DNA from: DATARH01 sp035648415
GTDB taxonomy: Bacteria; Pseudomonadota; Alphaproteobacteria; ATCC43930; CGMCC-115725
Assembly (NCBI GenBank): GCA_035648415.1
Contig: DASRLO010000012.1
Span: forward strand, 1-13,378
Reading direction: 5' to 3'
DNA: 13,378 nt
Each line of letters begins with the position of its first letter. Position 1 is the first letter of the stretch. A model generated the notes under the pieces. The model was not told the origin of the DNA and did not search any database. It was given only the letters and a program-made list of their open reading frames with translations. Shown in pieces: positions 1 to 6,789 of this stretch. A program made the translations under genes and the position numbers.

Positions 1-47
1 GTCAGAGTTGCGTGTCGCAACCCAACCCTACTCAGGATCGCCCCGGT

Positions 48-111
48 GGCCGCTGACCGGCCTGCCTGCGCCAGACTCTTGGCGGTCGCTCCGGCGGGCC
101 GGTCAGCGGTC
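48..111. repeat. Strong inverted repeat (hairpin) at left edge
   Basis: A 13-base arm at 50-62 (CCGCTGACCGGCC) is the exact reverse complement of 97-109. In RNA the stem would extend to 48-66 against 93-111 with two G-U pairs. The 26-base loop holds a further 5-bp stem (CGCCA at 69-73, TGGCG at 80-84). A smaller hairpin, GTTGCG-TGT-CGCAAC, lies just upstream at 7-21. No T-run follows, so a simple intrinsic terminator is not supported. It could be a mobile-element end, a REP-like element or a structured transcript; the sequence does not decide. The rest of 1-190 shows no convincing gene. Confidence 0.5.
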
Positions 112-190
112 TCCTACACCATCACCAGGGACACGACCCCCCAGCATGGCAATTTGACTGGACAGCGACTGTCGCGGAGCGCCCAAAGCC

Positions 191-574
191 ATGAAATATG
201 TCAGGCAGAGAACCGACACTGAGTGCGGGATCGCTTGCGTCGCCATGCTTGCTGACGTTGGCTATGAAAAAGCCAGACATGCTTTATTTGGCCCGAACCA
301 CAATGGGACGGGCCGAAGCGAGAAGGATCAAATGAGAAAAGCTCTGACGACCTTCGGAGTTATAATCACGAAACGACTTGTACGATGTGCCCGCCACCCG
401 TCGTCAAAGCGTGACGCACTAGTTCGTACCAATGTGGGACCGATAAGTGGAAATTGGCATTGGGCAGTCTGGGATGCTACCCAACAGAAATTTCTTGACC
501 CGCTCCCGTACAAGAGAGGTTTTCATCCTTATTCTTGCCTGGTTGTGCTTCGAAGATTGCGGCGTTCAAAATAA
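191..574 (+). CDS. Small C39-like cysteine peptidase-fold protein
   Basis: This 127-residue protein looks like a stand-alone papain-like domain of the C39/C39-like peptidase kind. It has a Gln at position 6 followed by TECGIACVAMLA, with the candidate nucleophile Cys12 placed as in C39 domains. A candidate general-base His90 lies in WHWAVWD, and an Asp103-Pro lies near the C-terminus, giving a plausible Q-C-H-D set. It has no signal peptide, membrane segment or ABC-transporter fusion, unlike bacteriocin-exporting C39 proteins. Codon use is clearly more AT-rich than in the neighbours (AAA, TTT, ATA and AGA codons are common), suggesting recent transfer. The ATG start is preceded by a modest GGAG-like site about 10 bases upstream. 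No bacteriocin or partner gene is visible; the next gene is metabolic. Substrate and role are unknown. Confidence 0.72.
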   Translation: MKYVRQRTDTECGIACVAMLADVGYEKARHALFGPNHNGTGRSEKDQMRKALTTFGVIITKRLVRCARHPSSKRDALVRTNVGPISGNWHWAVWDATQQKFLDPLPYKRGFHPYSCLVVLRRLRRSK

Positions 575-601
575 ATAATTACCGCGAACCAAGGAGGCTC
601 C

Positions 602-1348
602 ATGCCCGGACGGCTCGACGGCAAGCGGGCGCTGGTGACGGCCGCGGGACAGGGGATCGGGCGCGCGACCGCGTTCGCGGCCGAGGGCGCCAACGTGCTG
701 GCGACCGACATCGCCGCCGACAAGCTCGCCGACCTCCCGGATTCGCTGATCGCCACGCGGACGCTCGACGCGCGCGACGAGGCGGCGATAGCGGCGCTCG
801 CCGCCGAGCTGCCGGCGCTCGATATCCTGTTCAATTGCGCCGGGTTCGTGCATCACGGCACGGTGCTGTCGACGACGCCCGAGGCGTGGGATTTTTCGTT
901 CAGCCTCAACGTCCGCTCGATGTACCTGATGATCCGCGCCTTCCTCCCCAAGATGGTGGCGGCAGGCGGCGGCTCGATCATCAACATGGCGTCGGGCGCG
1001 TCGTCGATCAAAGGCGTCCCCAATCGCTGCGCCTATGGCGCGACCAAGGCGGCGGTGATCGGGTTGACGAAATCGGTCGCCGCCGATTTTGTCGCCAACG
1101 GCGTCCGCTGCAACGCGATCTGTCCGGGCACCGTCCAAACCCCCTCGCTCGACGAGCGCATCGCCGCGGCTGGCGCCCTGATGCCGGGCGGCACCGAGGC
1201 GGCGCGGCAGGCCTTTATCGACCGCCAGCCCCTAGGTCGGCTCGGCACCGCCGAGGAGATCGCCGCGCTCGCGGTATATCTCGCCTCCGACGACACCCGC
1301 TTCACCACCGGCGCGACCCATGTGATCGACGGCGGCTGGAGCCTTTAA
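602..1348 (+). CDS. SDR oxidoreductase, DHRS6/2-keto-3-deoxy-L-fuconate dehydrogenase type
   Basis: This is a cytosolic classical short-chain dehydrogenase of 248 residues, the usual length. It has the TAAGQGIG nucleotide motif (13-20), an Asp36 after the second strand that favours NAD(H), NCAG at 78-81, and the catalytic set Asn103, Ser131, Tyr145 and Lys149. The stretches GFVHHGTVL, NVRSMYLMI and CPGTVQTPSLDERI closely resemble human DHRS6/BDH2 and its bacterial relatives. Those relatives oxidise 2-keto-3-deoxy-L-fuconate to the 2,4-diketo acid; DHRS6 itself acts on 3-hydroxybutyrate or 4-oxoproline. The gene directly downstream encodes an FAH-fold hydrolase of the type that cleaves the diketo product, which supports the sugar-acid assignment, although the substrate remains inference. 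A strong AAGGAGG site at 591-597 fixes the ATG start. Confidence 0.88.
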   Translation: MPGRLDGKRALVTAAGQGIGRATAFAAEGANVLATDIAADKLADLPDSLIATRTLDARDEAAIAALAAELPALDILFNCAGFVHHGTVLSTTPEAWDFSFSLNVRSMYLMIRAFLPKMVAAGGGSIINMASGASSIKGVPNRCAYGATKAAVIGLTKSVAADFVANGVRCNAICPGTVQTPSLDERIAAAGALMPGGTEAARQAFIDRQPLGRLGTAEEIAALAVYLASDDTRFTTGATHVIDGGWSL

Positions 1349-1377
1349 CTCGTAACCTTTAGAACCGGAGAACTCAC

Positions 1378-2226
1378 ATGAAGCTACTGCGCTACGGCCC
1401 GGCCGGCCACGAAAAGCCCGGCATTCTCGACCGCGACGGCCGCCTACGCGACCTCTCCGGCACGATCAAGGACATCGACGGCGAGACGCTATCGCCGGCC
1501 TCGCTCGACCGGCTGCGCCGGCTCGACCTCAACACCCTGCCGCTGGCGTCGGGTTCGCCGCGCATCGGCGCCTGCATCGGCAATCCATCGAAGGTGCTGG
1601 CGATCGGCCTCAACTATCGGAAGCACGCCGAGGAAGCCGGCATGCCCATCCCCTCGGAGCCGATCTTCTTCCTGAAGGCGACGAGCAGCATCTGCGGCCC
1701 CAACGACGACGTCATCATCCCCAAGGGCTCGCAGAAGACCGATTACGAGGTCGAGCTCGCCATCGTCATCGGCACCACCGCGCGCTACGTCTCGGTGCAC
1801 GACGCGAAGAAGCACGTCGCCGGGTATTGCGTCGTCAATGACGTTTCCGAGCGCGAGTACCAGATGGAGCGCGGCGGCCAATGGACCAAAGGCAAGAGCT
1901 GCGACACGTTCTGCCCGATGGGGCCGTACCTGGTCACCGCCGACGAGGTTCAGGACGCCGGCAAACTGCAGGTGACGACCGACGTCAACGGCGAGCGGCG
2001 GCAGGACAGCAACACCGCCGACCTCATCTTCGGCATCGAGCACATCGTGAGCTATTGCAGCCATTTCATGACCTTGAACCCCGGCGACGTGATCCCGACC
2101 GGCACGCCGTCCGGCGTCGCGCTCGGCTTCAAGCCGCCGAAATTCCTGCGGGCCGGCGACCGCATGCGCATCGCCATTGAGGGCCTCGGCGAACAGAACA
2201 ACCGCCTCGTCGACTATCCGGGCTGA
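1378..2226 (+). CDS. FAH-family hydrolase, probable 2,4-diketo-3-deoxy-L-fuconate hydrolase
   Basis: This 282-residue protein belongs to the fumarylacetoacetate hydrolase superfamily. After an N-terminal domain (about 1-65), the catalytic beta-roll begins near GLNYRKHAEE (77-86). The metal ligands appear as Glu124 and Glu126 in DYEVELAIVIG and Asp155 in NDVSER; GTPSGV near the C-terminus is also typical. Close relatives are often labelled ureidoglycolate lyase, but many are 2,4-diketo-3-deoxy-L-fuconate (or L-rhamnonate) hydrolases that split the C-C bond to pyruvate and L-lactate. The gene starts 29 bases after the dehydrogenase stop, with a GGAGAA site before the ATG, so the two are probably co-transcribed and catalyse consecutive steps. 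The upstream steps (sugar dehydrogenase, lactonase, dehydratase) are not in the window. Confidence 0.87.
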   Translation: MKLLRYGPAGHEKPGILDRDGRLRDLSGTIKDIDGETLSPASLDRLRRLDLNTLPLASGSPRIGACIGNPSKVLAIGLNYRKHAEEAGMPIPSEPIFFLKATSSICGPNDDVIIPKGSQKTDYEVELAIVIGTTARYVSVHDAKKHVAGYCVVNDVSEREYQMERGGQWTKGKSCDTFCPMGPYLVTADEVQDAGKLQVTTDVNGERRQDSNTADLIFGIEHIVSYCSHFMTLNPGDVIPTGTPSGVALGFKPPKFLRAGDRMRIAIEGLGEQNNRLVDYPG

Positions 2227-2247
2227 AGCGGCTGCGCGCGGTCCAAC

Positions 2248-2541
2248 ATGCTCGAATCAGACCGAATACTCGCGGATTTACGGAAAGCGCTGCCGGAACT
2301 TCGGCAGCGCTGGCCGATCCGAAAGCTGGCGCTGTTCGGCTCTGTGGCGCGCGGCGATGCCGAGCCGGAAAGCGACCTCGATATGCTTGTCGAGTTCAAT
2401 GGGCCGGTTACGCTATCGGCCTTCCTGGGGCTCGAGGAAGCGCTGTCTCGATTGGCCGGCCGGAAAGTCGATTTGGTATCGCGCTCCGCCTTGAAGCCGT
2501 TTATCGGCCAACACGTGATAGACGAAGCGATCCCCGTTTGA
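2248..2541 (+). CDS. mntA: MNT-type nucleotidyltransferase, antitoxin of a HEPN/MNT pair
   Basis: This 97-residue minimal nucleotidyltransferase shows the exact GSX10DXD motif of MntA antitoxins (Gly31-Ser32, Asp43, Asp45), with a third acidic residue, Asp75, in KVDLV. In studied HepT/MntA pairs the MNT protein silences the HEPN RNase by transferring AMP to a tyrosine in its active-site motif. The partner gene follows immediately: its TTG start overlaps this gene's TGA stop as TTGA, so the two are translationally coupled. The gene lies only 21 bases after the FAH-family hydrolase gene and has no evident strong ribosome binding site. The name mntA here refers to the antitoxin, not to a manganese transporter. 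Confidence 0.86.
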   Translation: MLESDRILADLRKALPELRQRWPIRKLALFGSVARGDAEPESDLDMLVEFNGPVTLSAFLGLEEALSRLAGRKVDLVSRSALKPFIGQHVIDEAIPV

Positions 2542-2891
2542 AGGCGCCGCGCGACTACCGGGATTTCCTCAACGACATTGCCGGGGCTGTCCGATCCGTC
2601 ATTTCATTCACCACCGGCATGACCCTTGAGAGCTATCTTGCCGACGAAAAGACGCGATATGCGGTAATGCGCGGCTACGAGATCATCGGCGAAGCGGTCA
2701 GACACCTTCCGGATGCGGTGAAGACGAGCAATTCCGACATCCCTTGGGCGGCAATGGCCGCTATGCGCAACCGCATTGTTCATGGCTACTTCGGAATCGA
2801 CGATTCGATCCTATTCACCACCATCGATGCCGAATTGAAGCCGCTGTTGCCTAGGCTCGAAGCGTTGGCCCGCGAGCATGGCGCCAGCTGA
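2538..2891 (+). CDS. hepT: HEPN-domain (HepT/DUF86) RNase toxin
   Basis: This 117-residue all-helical HEPN protein of the HepT/DUF86 family carries the RX4HXY active-site motif as RNRIVHGY: Arg77, His82 and Tyr84. In the family this motif forms a metal-independent RNase centre at the dimer interface, and the tyrosine is the residue AMPylated by the MNT antitoxin. The motif is complete, so the toxin appears intact. The start is a TTG at 2538 that overlaps the antitoxin stop, the usual coupled layout with the antitoxin first. The last codons overlap an ATG of the downstream amidase. The cell target is not known; HepT homologues have been reported to cleave mRNA or tRNA. Confidence 0.87.
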   Translation: MKAPRDYRDFLNDIAGAVRSVISFTTGMTLESYLADEKTRYAVMRGYEIIGEAVRHLPDAVKTSNSDIPWAAMAAMRNRIVHGYFGIDDSILFTTIDAELKPLLPRLEALAREHGAS

Positions 2892-4074
2892 AGCGGTGAT
2901 GAGCGATGATTTCGGCGCCTTTGTCCCCGGCGAACGCTTTCGCATTGAGGGCAAGTCGGGCGGAGCGCTCGCCGGGCTGACCTTCGCCGCGAAGGATCTG
3001 TTCGATGTCGCCGGGCATCCGACCGGCGGCGGCAACCCCGACTGGGCGCGCGACCGGCCGATCCCGATCCGCCATGCCTGGGCGGTGCAGCGGCTGCTCG
3101 ATGCCGGCGCGACGCTGATCGGCAAGACTATCACCGACGAGGTCTCGCTCGGCATTCTCGGCGAGAACCCGTTCGACGGCACCGCGAAGAACCCGCGCGC
3201 GCCGGGCCGGGTGCCGGGCGGATCGTCATCGGGGTCGGCGGTCGCGGTCGCCGGGGGGCTCAGCGATACCGCGCTCGGCACCGATACCGGCGGCTCGGTG
3301 CGGGTGCCGTCGAGCTTTTGCGGCCTCTACGGCATCCGCCCGACGCACGGGAGGCTCGACCTCGGCGGCATGATGAGTCAGGCGCCGTCATCCGACACGA
3401 CCGGCTGGTTCGCGCGCGACGCCGAGACCTTCGCCCTCGTCTCGGCGGTGCTGCTGGACGAAGCGACCTCGGCCGAGTTGCCGGCGCGTCTCGTCGTCGC
3501 CACCGATGCCTTCGCCGTCGCCGATCCCGCAACCGCCGCCGCGCTGCGGCCGCTCGCCGAGCGTCTCGCCAAGCTGATCGGCGATGTCCGTCAGGAGGCG
3601 ATGGCGCCGCCCGGCCTCGTCGCCTGGGCCAACGCGCAGCGCACCTTGCAGCCGTCCGAGGCGTGGGAGACCTTCAAGGAGTGGATCGACCGCGCCAACC
3701 CGCGCATGCAGTTCAGCGTCGCGCGCAATCTCGCCTTCGCCGCGACGATCACCGCGGCCGAGCGCGCCCGCGCCGCGTCGGTGCGCGAGGCGGCCCGCGC
3801 CCGGATGAGGAAGCTGCTGCCGCCGGGCACGATACTTTGCCTGCCGACGACGCCGTTCCCGGCGCCGGCTTGCGGCCAGGCGCTATCGCTGCTCGACGCG
3901 CTGCGCGACCGCATCACCCGGCTGTGCTGTCACGGCGGGCTGACCGGAGTGCCGCAGGTCAGCATTCCCGGCTCGACCGTCGAAGGGCTGCCGATCGGCC
4001 TGTCGATCGTCGGCGGCCCCGGCAGCGACGCGACCCTGGTGGCGATCGCGCGCGCACTTGACGCGGCCGCGTGA
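2878..4074 (+). CDS. Amidase signature family hydrolase (AMI1-like)
   Basis: This amidase-signature enzyme has the full Ser-cisSer-Lys triad: Lys39 in AAKDLFDV, cis-Ser116 in PGGSSSGSA and nucleophile Ser140 in DTGGSVRVP. The 24-residue gap between the two serines matches the family. At about 398 residues it is shorter than GatA and near the size of plant AMI1 (indole-3-acetamide hydrolase)-type amidases, which it also resembles around the serine motifs. The substrate cannot be read from sequence. The ATG at 2878 lies inside the HEPN gene and overlaps it by 14 bases; a second in-frame ATG at 2899 (MSDDFGAF) lies just after the HEPN stop and may be the true start. Overlap or near-overlap implies co-transcription with the toxin-antitoxin pair, which is odd for a metabolic enzyme. 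Confidence 0.88.
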   Translation: MAPAEAVMSDDFGAFVPGERFRIEGKSGGALAGLTFAAKDLFDVAGHPTGGGNPDWARDRPIPIRHAWAVQRLLDAGATLIGKTITDEVSLGILGENPFDGTAKNPRAPGRVPGGSSSGSAVAVAGGLSDTALGTDTGGSVRVPSSFCGLYGIRPTHGRLDLGGMMSQAPSSDTTGWFARDAETFALVSAVLLDEATSAELPARLVVATDAFAVADPATAAALRPLAERLAKLIGDVRQEAMAPPGLVAWANAQRTLQPSEAWETFKEWIDRANPRMQFSVARNLAFAATITAAERARAASVREAARARMRKLLPPGTILCLPTTPFPAPACGQALSLLDALRDRITRLCCHGGLTGVPQVSIPGSTVEGLPIGLSIVGGPGSDATLVAIARALDAAA

Positions 4075-4117
4075 AACATAGAACATAAGAAGAACAATAA
4101 ATCAGCAAAGGGGGCGC

Positions 4118-5119
4118 GTGTCTATGCTCGGGGCGCAGCGTGCATCATGGGCGGCGGCAATATTGATGCTGCTAGGGTGGCCCCGAAGCTATGCCGCCGA
4201 ACCGGCGCCGCCCAGCCAAGCACGCGTTGCGGCAGCGCTGGCGAATATCACGACGTTAATCCGCCCCGCCCAAGACGCGTTGGCGACGATTTGGGATGGC
4301 AACAAATACATCCAGTGCATTCGCCGACCCGACCGCGAGTTGCGGTGCGAGGCGGCAGGAGCTTTGATGCAGCCGTCGCTCGCCCGTGTTCTCGTTCCGG
4401 AACGGGTGGCGCGGCTTGTCGCGTTGGGTTGGCATCCGGACACGAGCTTCGGCAATTACGTCCAAACCTTTCCGGCCAGCCTTAGCGCGGACGAAATCGC
4501 CCGCCGAATTGTGCAGGCGCTCGCAGAGGGCTACGACGCGGACCTCGGCGATCTCGGTGTCCGCACGGACTGGATCGCCGCCGAGGCATGTCCGCCGCGC
4601 AACGGGCCAAGCCAGAACCTGGCAGGCGCGATCAATGACGCCCGGTCGATGGCGAGAACCGCCATTCATGCCTGCATCTACACTTCAGGACCCGAAGACG
4701 GGCCGGGCCAATCGGTCAGCACATCGGCAGAGTTGCTGACGCTTTACGAGACGACCGTGAGGGGAGAAGTCCAGCGTCTCCGGGTGAACACGGGCCGGCG
4801 CGTATTCTTCGCGTTGGAGACGGGAGTCGGCTATGTCCAGTGTCAGTCCCAATCCGAGCCCGAGGCCATTTATTGCGAGGCGCAATCCGCGGATAGCTGG
4901 TCGGTGCTGGCCCGCATTCTGACGCCGGAGCGGGTGGCGGTGCTGCATACGGCGGGATTTGCAGATCCCGGGCGCAGCCCGAATTATTGGAAGACCTATC
5001 GCGCCGACAAACTCGACGAGCACGCCATTGCCGACGAACTGCTGACCGTCCTGCACGACGTCTACGGCTACGACGGCCTGCCAAAGCTCAAGATCGCAAC
5101 CGAAAAAGGGCGCTATTAG
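4118..5119 (+). CDS. Exported protein with two copies of a TY-Chap/YbjN-like domain
   Basis: I do not recognise this 333-residue protein by name. It begins with a signal peptide (hydrophobic WAAAILMLLGW, likely cleavage after SYAA near residue 27). It then carries two similar modules, about residues 55-155 and 225-330. Each has a YIQC/YVQC strand, a second Cys before Glu-Ala (RCEA, YCEA), an L-x-P-E-R-V-A helix (VPERVARL, TPERVAVL), a short FGNY or SPNYWKTY segment and a closing helix. The pattern resembles TY-Chap/YbjN-type chaperone-like folds, but this is a weak inference. Paired cysteines suggest a disulfide in each module, consistent with export. The start is GTG at 4118, or ATG at 4124, which is better spaced from the AAAGGGGG site at 4107-4114. 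It follows the amidase after 43 AT-rich bases. Confidence 0.75.
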   Translation: MSMLGAQRASWAAAILMLLGWPRSYAAEPAPPSQARVAAALANITTLIRPAQDALATIWDGNKYIQCIRRPDRELRCEAAGALMQPSLARVLVPERVARLVALGWHPDTSFGNYVQTFPASLSADEIARRIVQALAEGYDADLGDLGVRTDWIAAEACPPRNGPSQNLAGAINDARSMARTAIHACIYTSGPEDGPGQSVSTSAELLTLYETTVRGEVQRLRVNTGRRVFFALETGVGYVQCQSQSEPEAIYCEAQSADSWSVLARILTPERVAVLHTAGFADPGRSPNYWKTYRADKLDEHAIADELLTVLHDVYGYDGLPKLKIATEKGRY

Positions 5120-5171
5120 GTTTTCGCGGCGTTACATTACGCCCGTCCTCCAGCACAAAGGCAGGCATTCG

Positions 5172-5693
5172 ATGATCCATCACGTCTCGATCCCCGCCCG
5201 CAATCCCGAGCACGTCGCCAGCGTGTTGGCCGAAGTCATGGGCGGCAAGTGCGTTCCGTTCGGACCGCTCGAAGGCGCCTATATGGCGATGAGCGGCGAT
5301 GCGCATGGCAGCATGATCGAGGTTTATCCCGACCGCGCGACGCTCGATATCCCGGCCAATGACGACCAGGTGGTGTTCGGCGAGAACCAGGCTCCGCCAC
5401 AGACCTGGCCGTTCCACGTGCTGCTGTCGGTGCCGCTGGACCGCGAAGCGGTGGAGCGCATCGGCGCGCGCGAAGGCTGGCGCGCCAAGACCTTCGGCCG
5501 TGGCATGCAGGGCCACAAGCCGTTCTTCCACGTCATCGAGCTCTGGCTCGAAAACCGGCTGATGATCGAGGTGGCGCCGCCCGACATGGCCGCCGAGTAC
5601 GAGAATTTTCTCAAGACCGCGGCGAACTCGATGCGCAACGACCCCGAAGCGCTGCGGCTGATGCGCGCCACCCACATCAAAGAGCCGGCCTGA
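5172..5693 (+). CDS. VOC/glyoxalase-fold protein
   Basis: This 173-residue protein shows vicinal-oxygen-chelate-like strands: MIHHVSIPA at the start, SMIEVYP near 47-53, WPFHVLLSVPL near 79-89 and MIEVAPPDM near 131-139. The spaced His and Glu residues could bind a metal, but I cannot assign a reaction; relatives are mostly uncharacterised. The ATG is preceded by an AAAGGCAGG purine site at 5157-5165. It is followed after 21 bases by a 2-hydroxyacid dehydrogenase-type gene and then a GST-like gene, so it probably belongs to a small catabolic or detoxification operon. The C-terminal part (about 140-173) is helical and charged. Confidence 0.75.
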   Translation: MIHHVSIPARNPEHVASVLAEVMGGKCVPFGPLEGAYMAMSGDAHGSMIEVYPDRATLDIPANDDQVVFGENQAPPQTWPFHVLLSVPLDREAVERIGAREGWRAKTFGRGMQGHKPFFHVIELWLENRLMIEVAPPDMAAEYENFLKTAANSMRNDPEALRLMRATHIKEPA

Positions 5694-5714
5694 TCGCAGA
5701 CGAGGGAGGAACCC

Positions 5715-6779
5715 ATGCCGAAAATCCAGGCGGACCGGCTCGAGGAGATCGGCCGGGCGCTATTCGTCGCCGCGGGCACGCCGAGGGACGAGGCGGCGCT
5801 CGTCATGCGCCACATCGTCGGCGCCAACCTCGTCGGCCACGATTCGCACGGGGTCATCCAGATCCCGACCTATGTCGAGCGCATCAAGGTGGGGCACATC
5901 GTGCCCGGCGCGCCATGGGTCATCGTCAAGGAATCGGCGAACCACACGGTCGTCGACGGGCATTGGGCGTTCGGCTATGTCGCCAACGACAGGGCGATGC
6001 GCCTCACCATCGAGAAGGCCGAGAAAGGCAACGTCGCGGCCGCGACGGTGTTCCGCCAGGGCCATATCGGGCGCCTCTCCAGCTATACGCAGATGGCGGC
6101 GAAGGCCGGGATGATCTGCCTCGTCACCGCCGATTCCGGGCGCTCGCCAAAAGCGGTCGCGCCGTTCGGCGGGCGCGAGGCGCGGCTCGGCACCAACCCG
6201 ATCTCGATCGCGGTGCCCTCCGACCTCGATGGGCCGTTATACCTCGACATGGCGACCTCGGCCGCGGCGGCGGGGAAAATCGCGGTCGCCGTCGCGCGCA
6301 ACGAGAAGGTGCCCGACGGCTGGGTCATCGGCAGCGACGGCAAGCCGACCAACGACCCGCGCCAGTTGCGCCAGGGCGGCGCCCTGTTGCCGATGGGCGG
6401 GCCGGACGGCGGCTACAAGGGCTACGGGCTCGCGGTGATGGTCGAGATCCTGTGCGGACTCCTTACCGGGCTCGGGTTCGGGGTCGAGCCGACCGGGCGG
6501 CACAATGACGGCTGCTTTATGGCCTGCTTCAAGGTCGATGCGTTCCGTCCCTTGGCCGAGCTCAAGAAGGAGGTCGGCGAATTCGTCCGCTACCTCAAGG
6601 AAACCCCGCCATCGGAAGGATCGAGCGGCGTGCTCTACCCCGGCGAGATCGAGCATCTGAAGGAACAGGACCGCCGCAAGAACGGCATCGAGGTCGAAGA
6701 CTCGACCTGGGTCAAACTCAAGCTCCTCGCCGAGGAATACAATCTGATCGACCAGCTCGGCATGGGAGACGTCGAGTGA
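5715..6779 (+). CDS. Ldh2/YiaK/AllD-family NAD(P)H-dependent oxidoreductase
   Basis: This 354-residue enzyme belongs to the malate/L-lactate/ureidoglycolate dehydrogenase family, which is unrelated to classical Rossmann lactate dehydrogenases. Visible marks are GHDSHGV (41-47) with the conserved catalytic-region His45, the substrate and cofactor stretch RLGTNPISIAVPSD, DMATSAAAAGKI, and GGYKGYGLAVMVEIL followed by a G-rich loop. The length is normal. Members reduce or oxidise 2-oxo/2-hydroxy acids such as lactate, malate, sulfolactate, ureidoglycolate or 2,3-diketo-L-gulonate; the substrate here is not determinable. A good GGGAGGA site lies before the ATG. It sits between a VOC-fold gene and a GST-like gene with very short gaps. 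If the FAH-type hydrolase upstream releases L-lactate, this enzyme could oxidise it, but that link is speculative. Confidence 0.87.
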   Translation: MPKIQADRLEEIGRALFVAAGTPRDEAALVMRHIVGANLVGHDSHGVIQIPTYVERIKVGHIVPGAPWVIVKESANHTVVDGHWAFGYVANDRAMRLTIEKAEKGNVAAATVFRQGHIGRLSSYTQMAAKAGMICLVTADSGRSPKAVAPFGGREARLGTNPISIAVPSDLDGPLYLDMATSAAAAGKIAVAVARNEKVPDGWVIGSDGKPTNDPRQLRQGGALLPMGGPDGGYKGYGLAVMVEILCGLLTGLGFGVEPTGRHNDGCFMACFKVDAFRPLAELKKEVGEFVRYLKETPPSEGSSGVLYPGEIEHLKEQDRRKNGIEVEDSTWVKLKLLAEEYNLIDQLGMGDVE

Positions 6780-6789
6780 GGCGCGGGGA

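Noticed and set aside
3..56. Short frame open from the left edge ending at a TGA (QSCVSQPNPTQDRPGGR)
   Set aside because: Too short and without recognisable features; another frame (1-219) is also open, so there is no basis to call a gene end.
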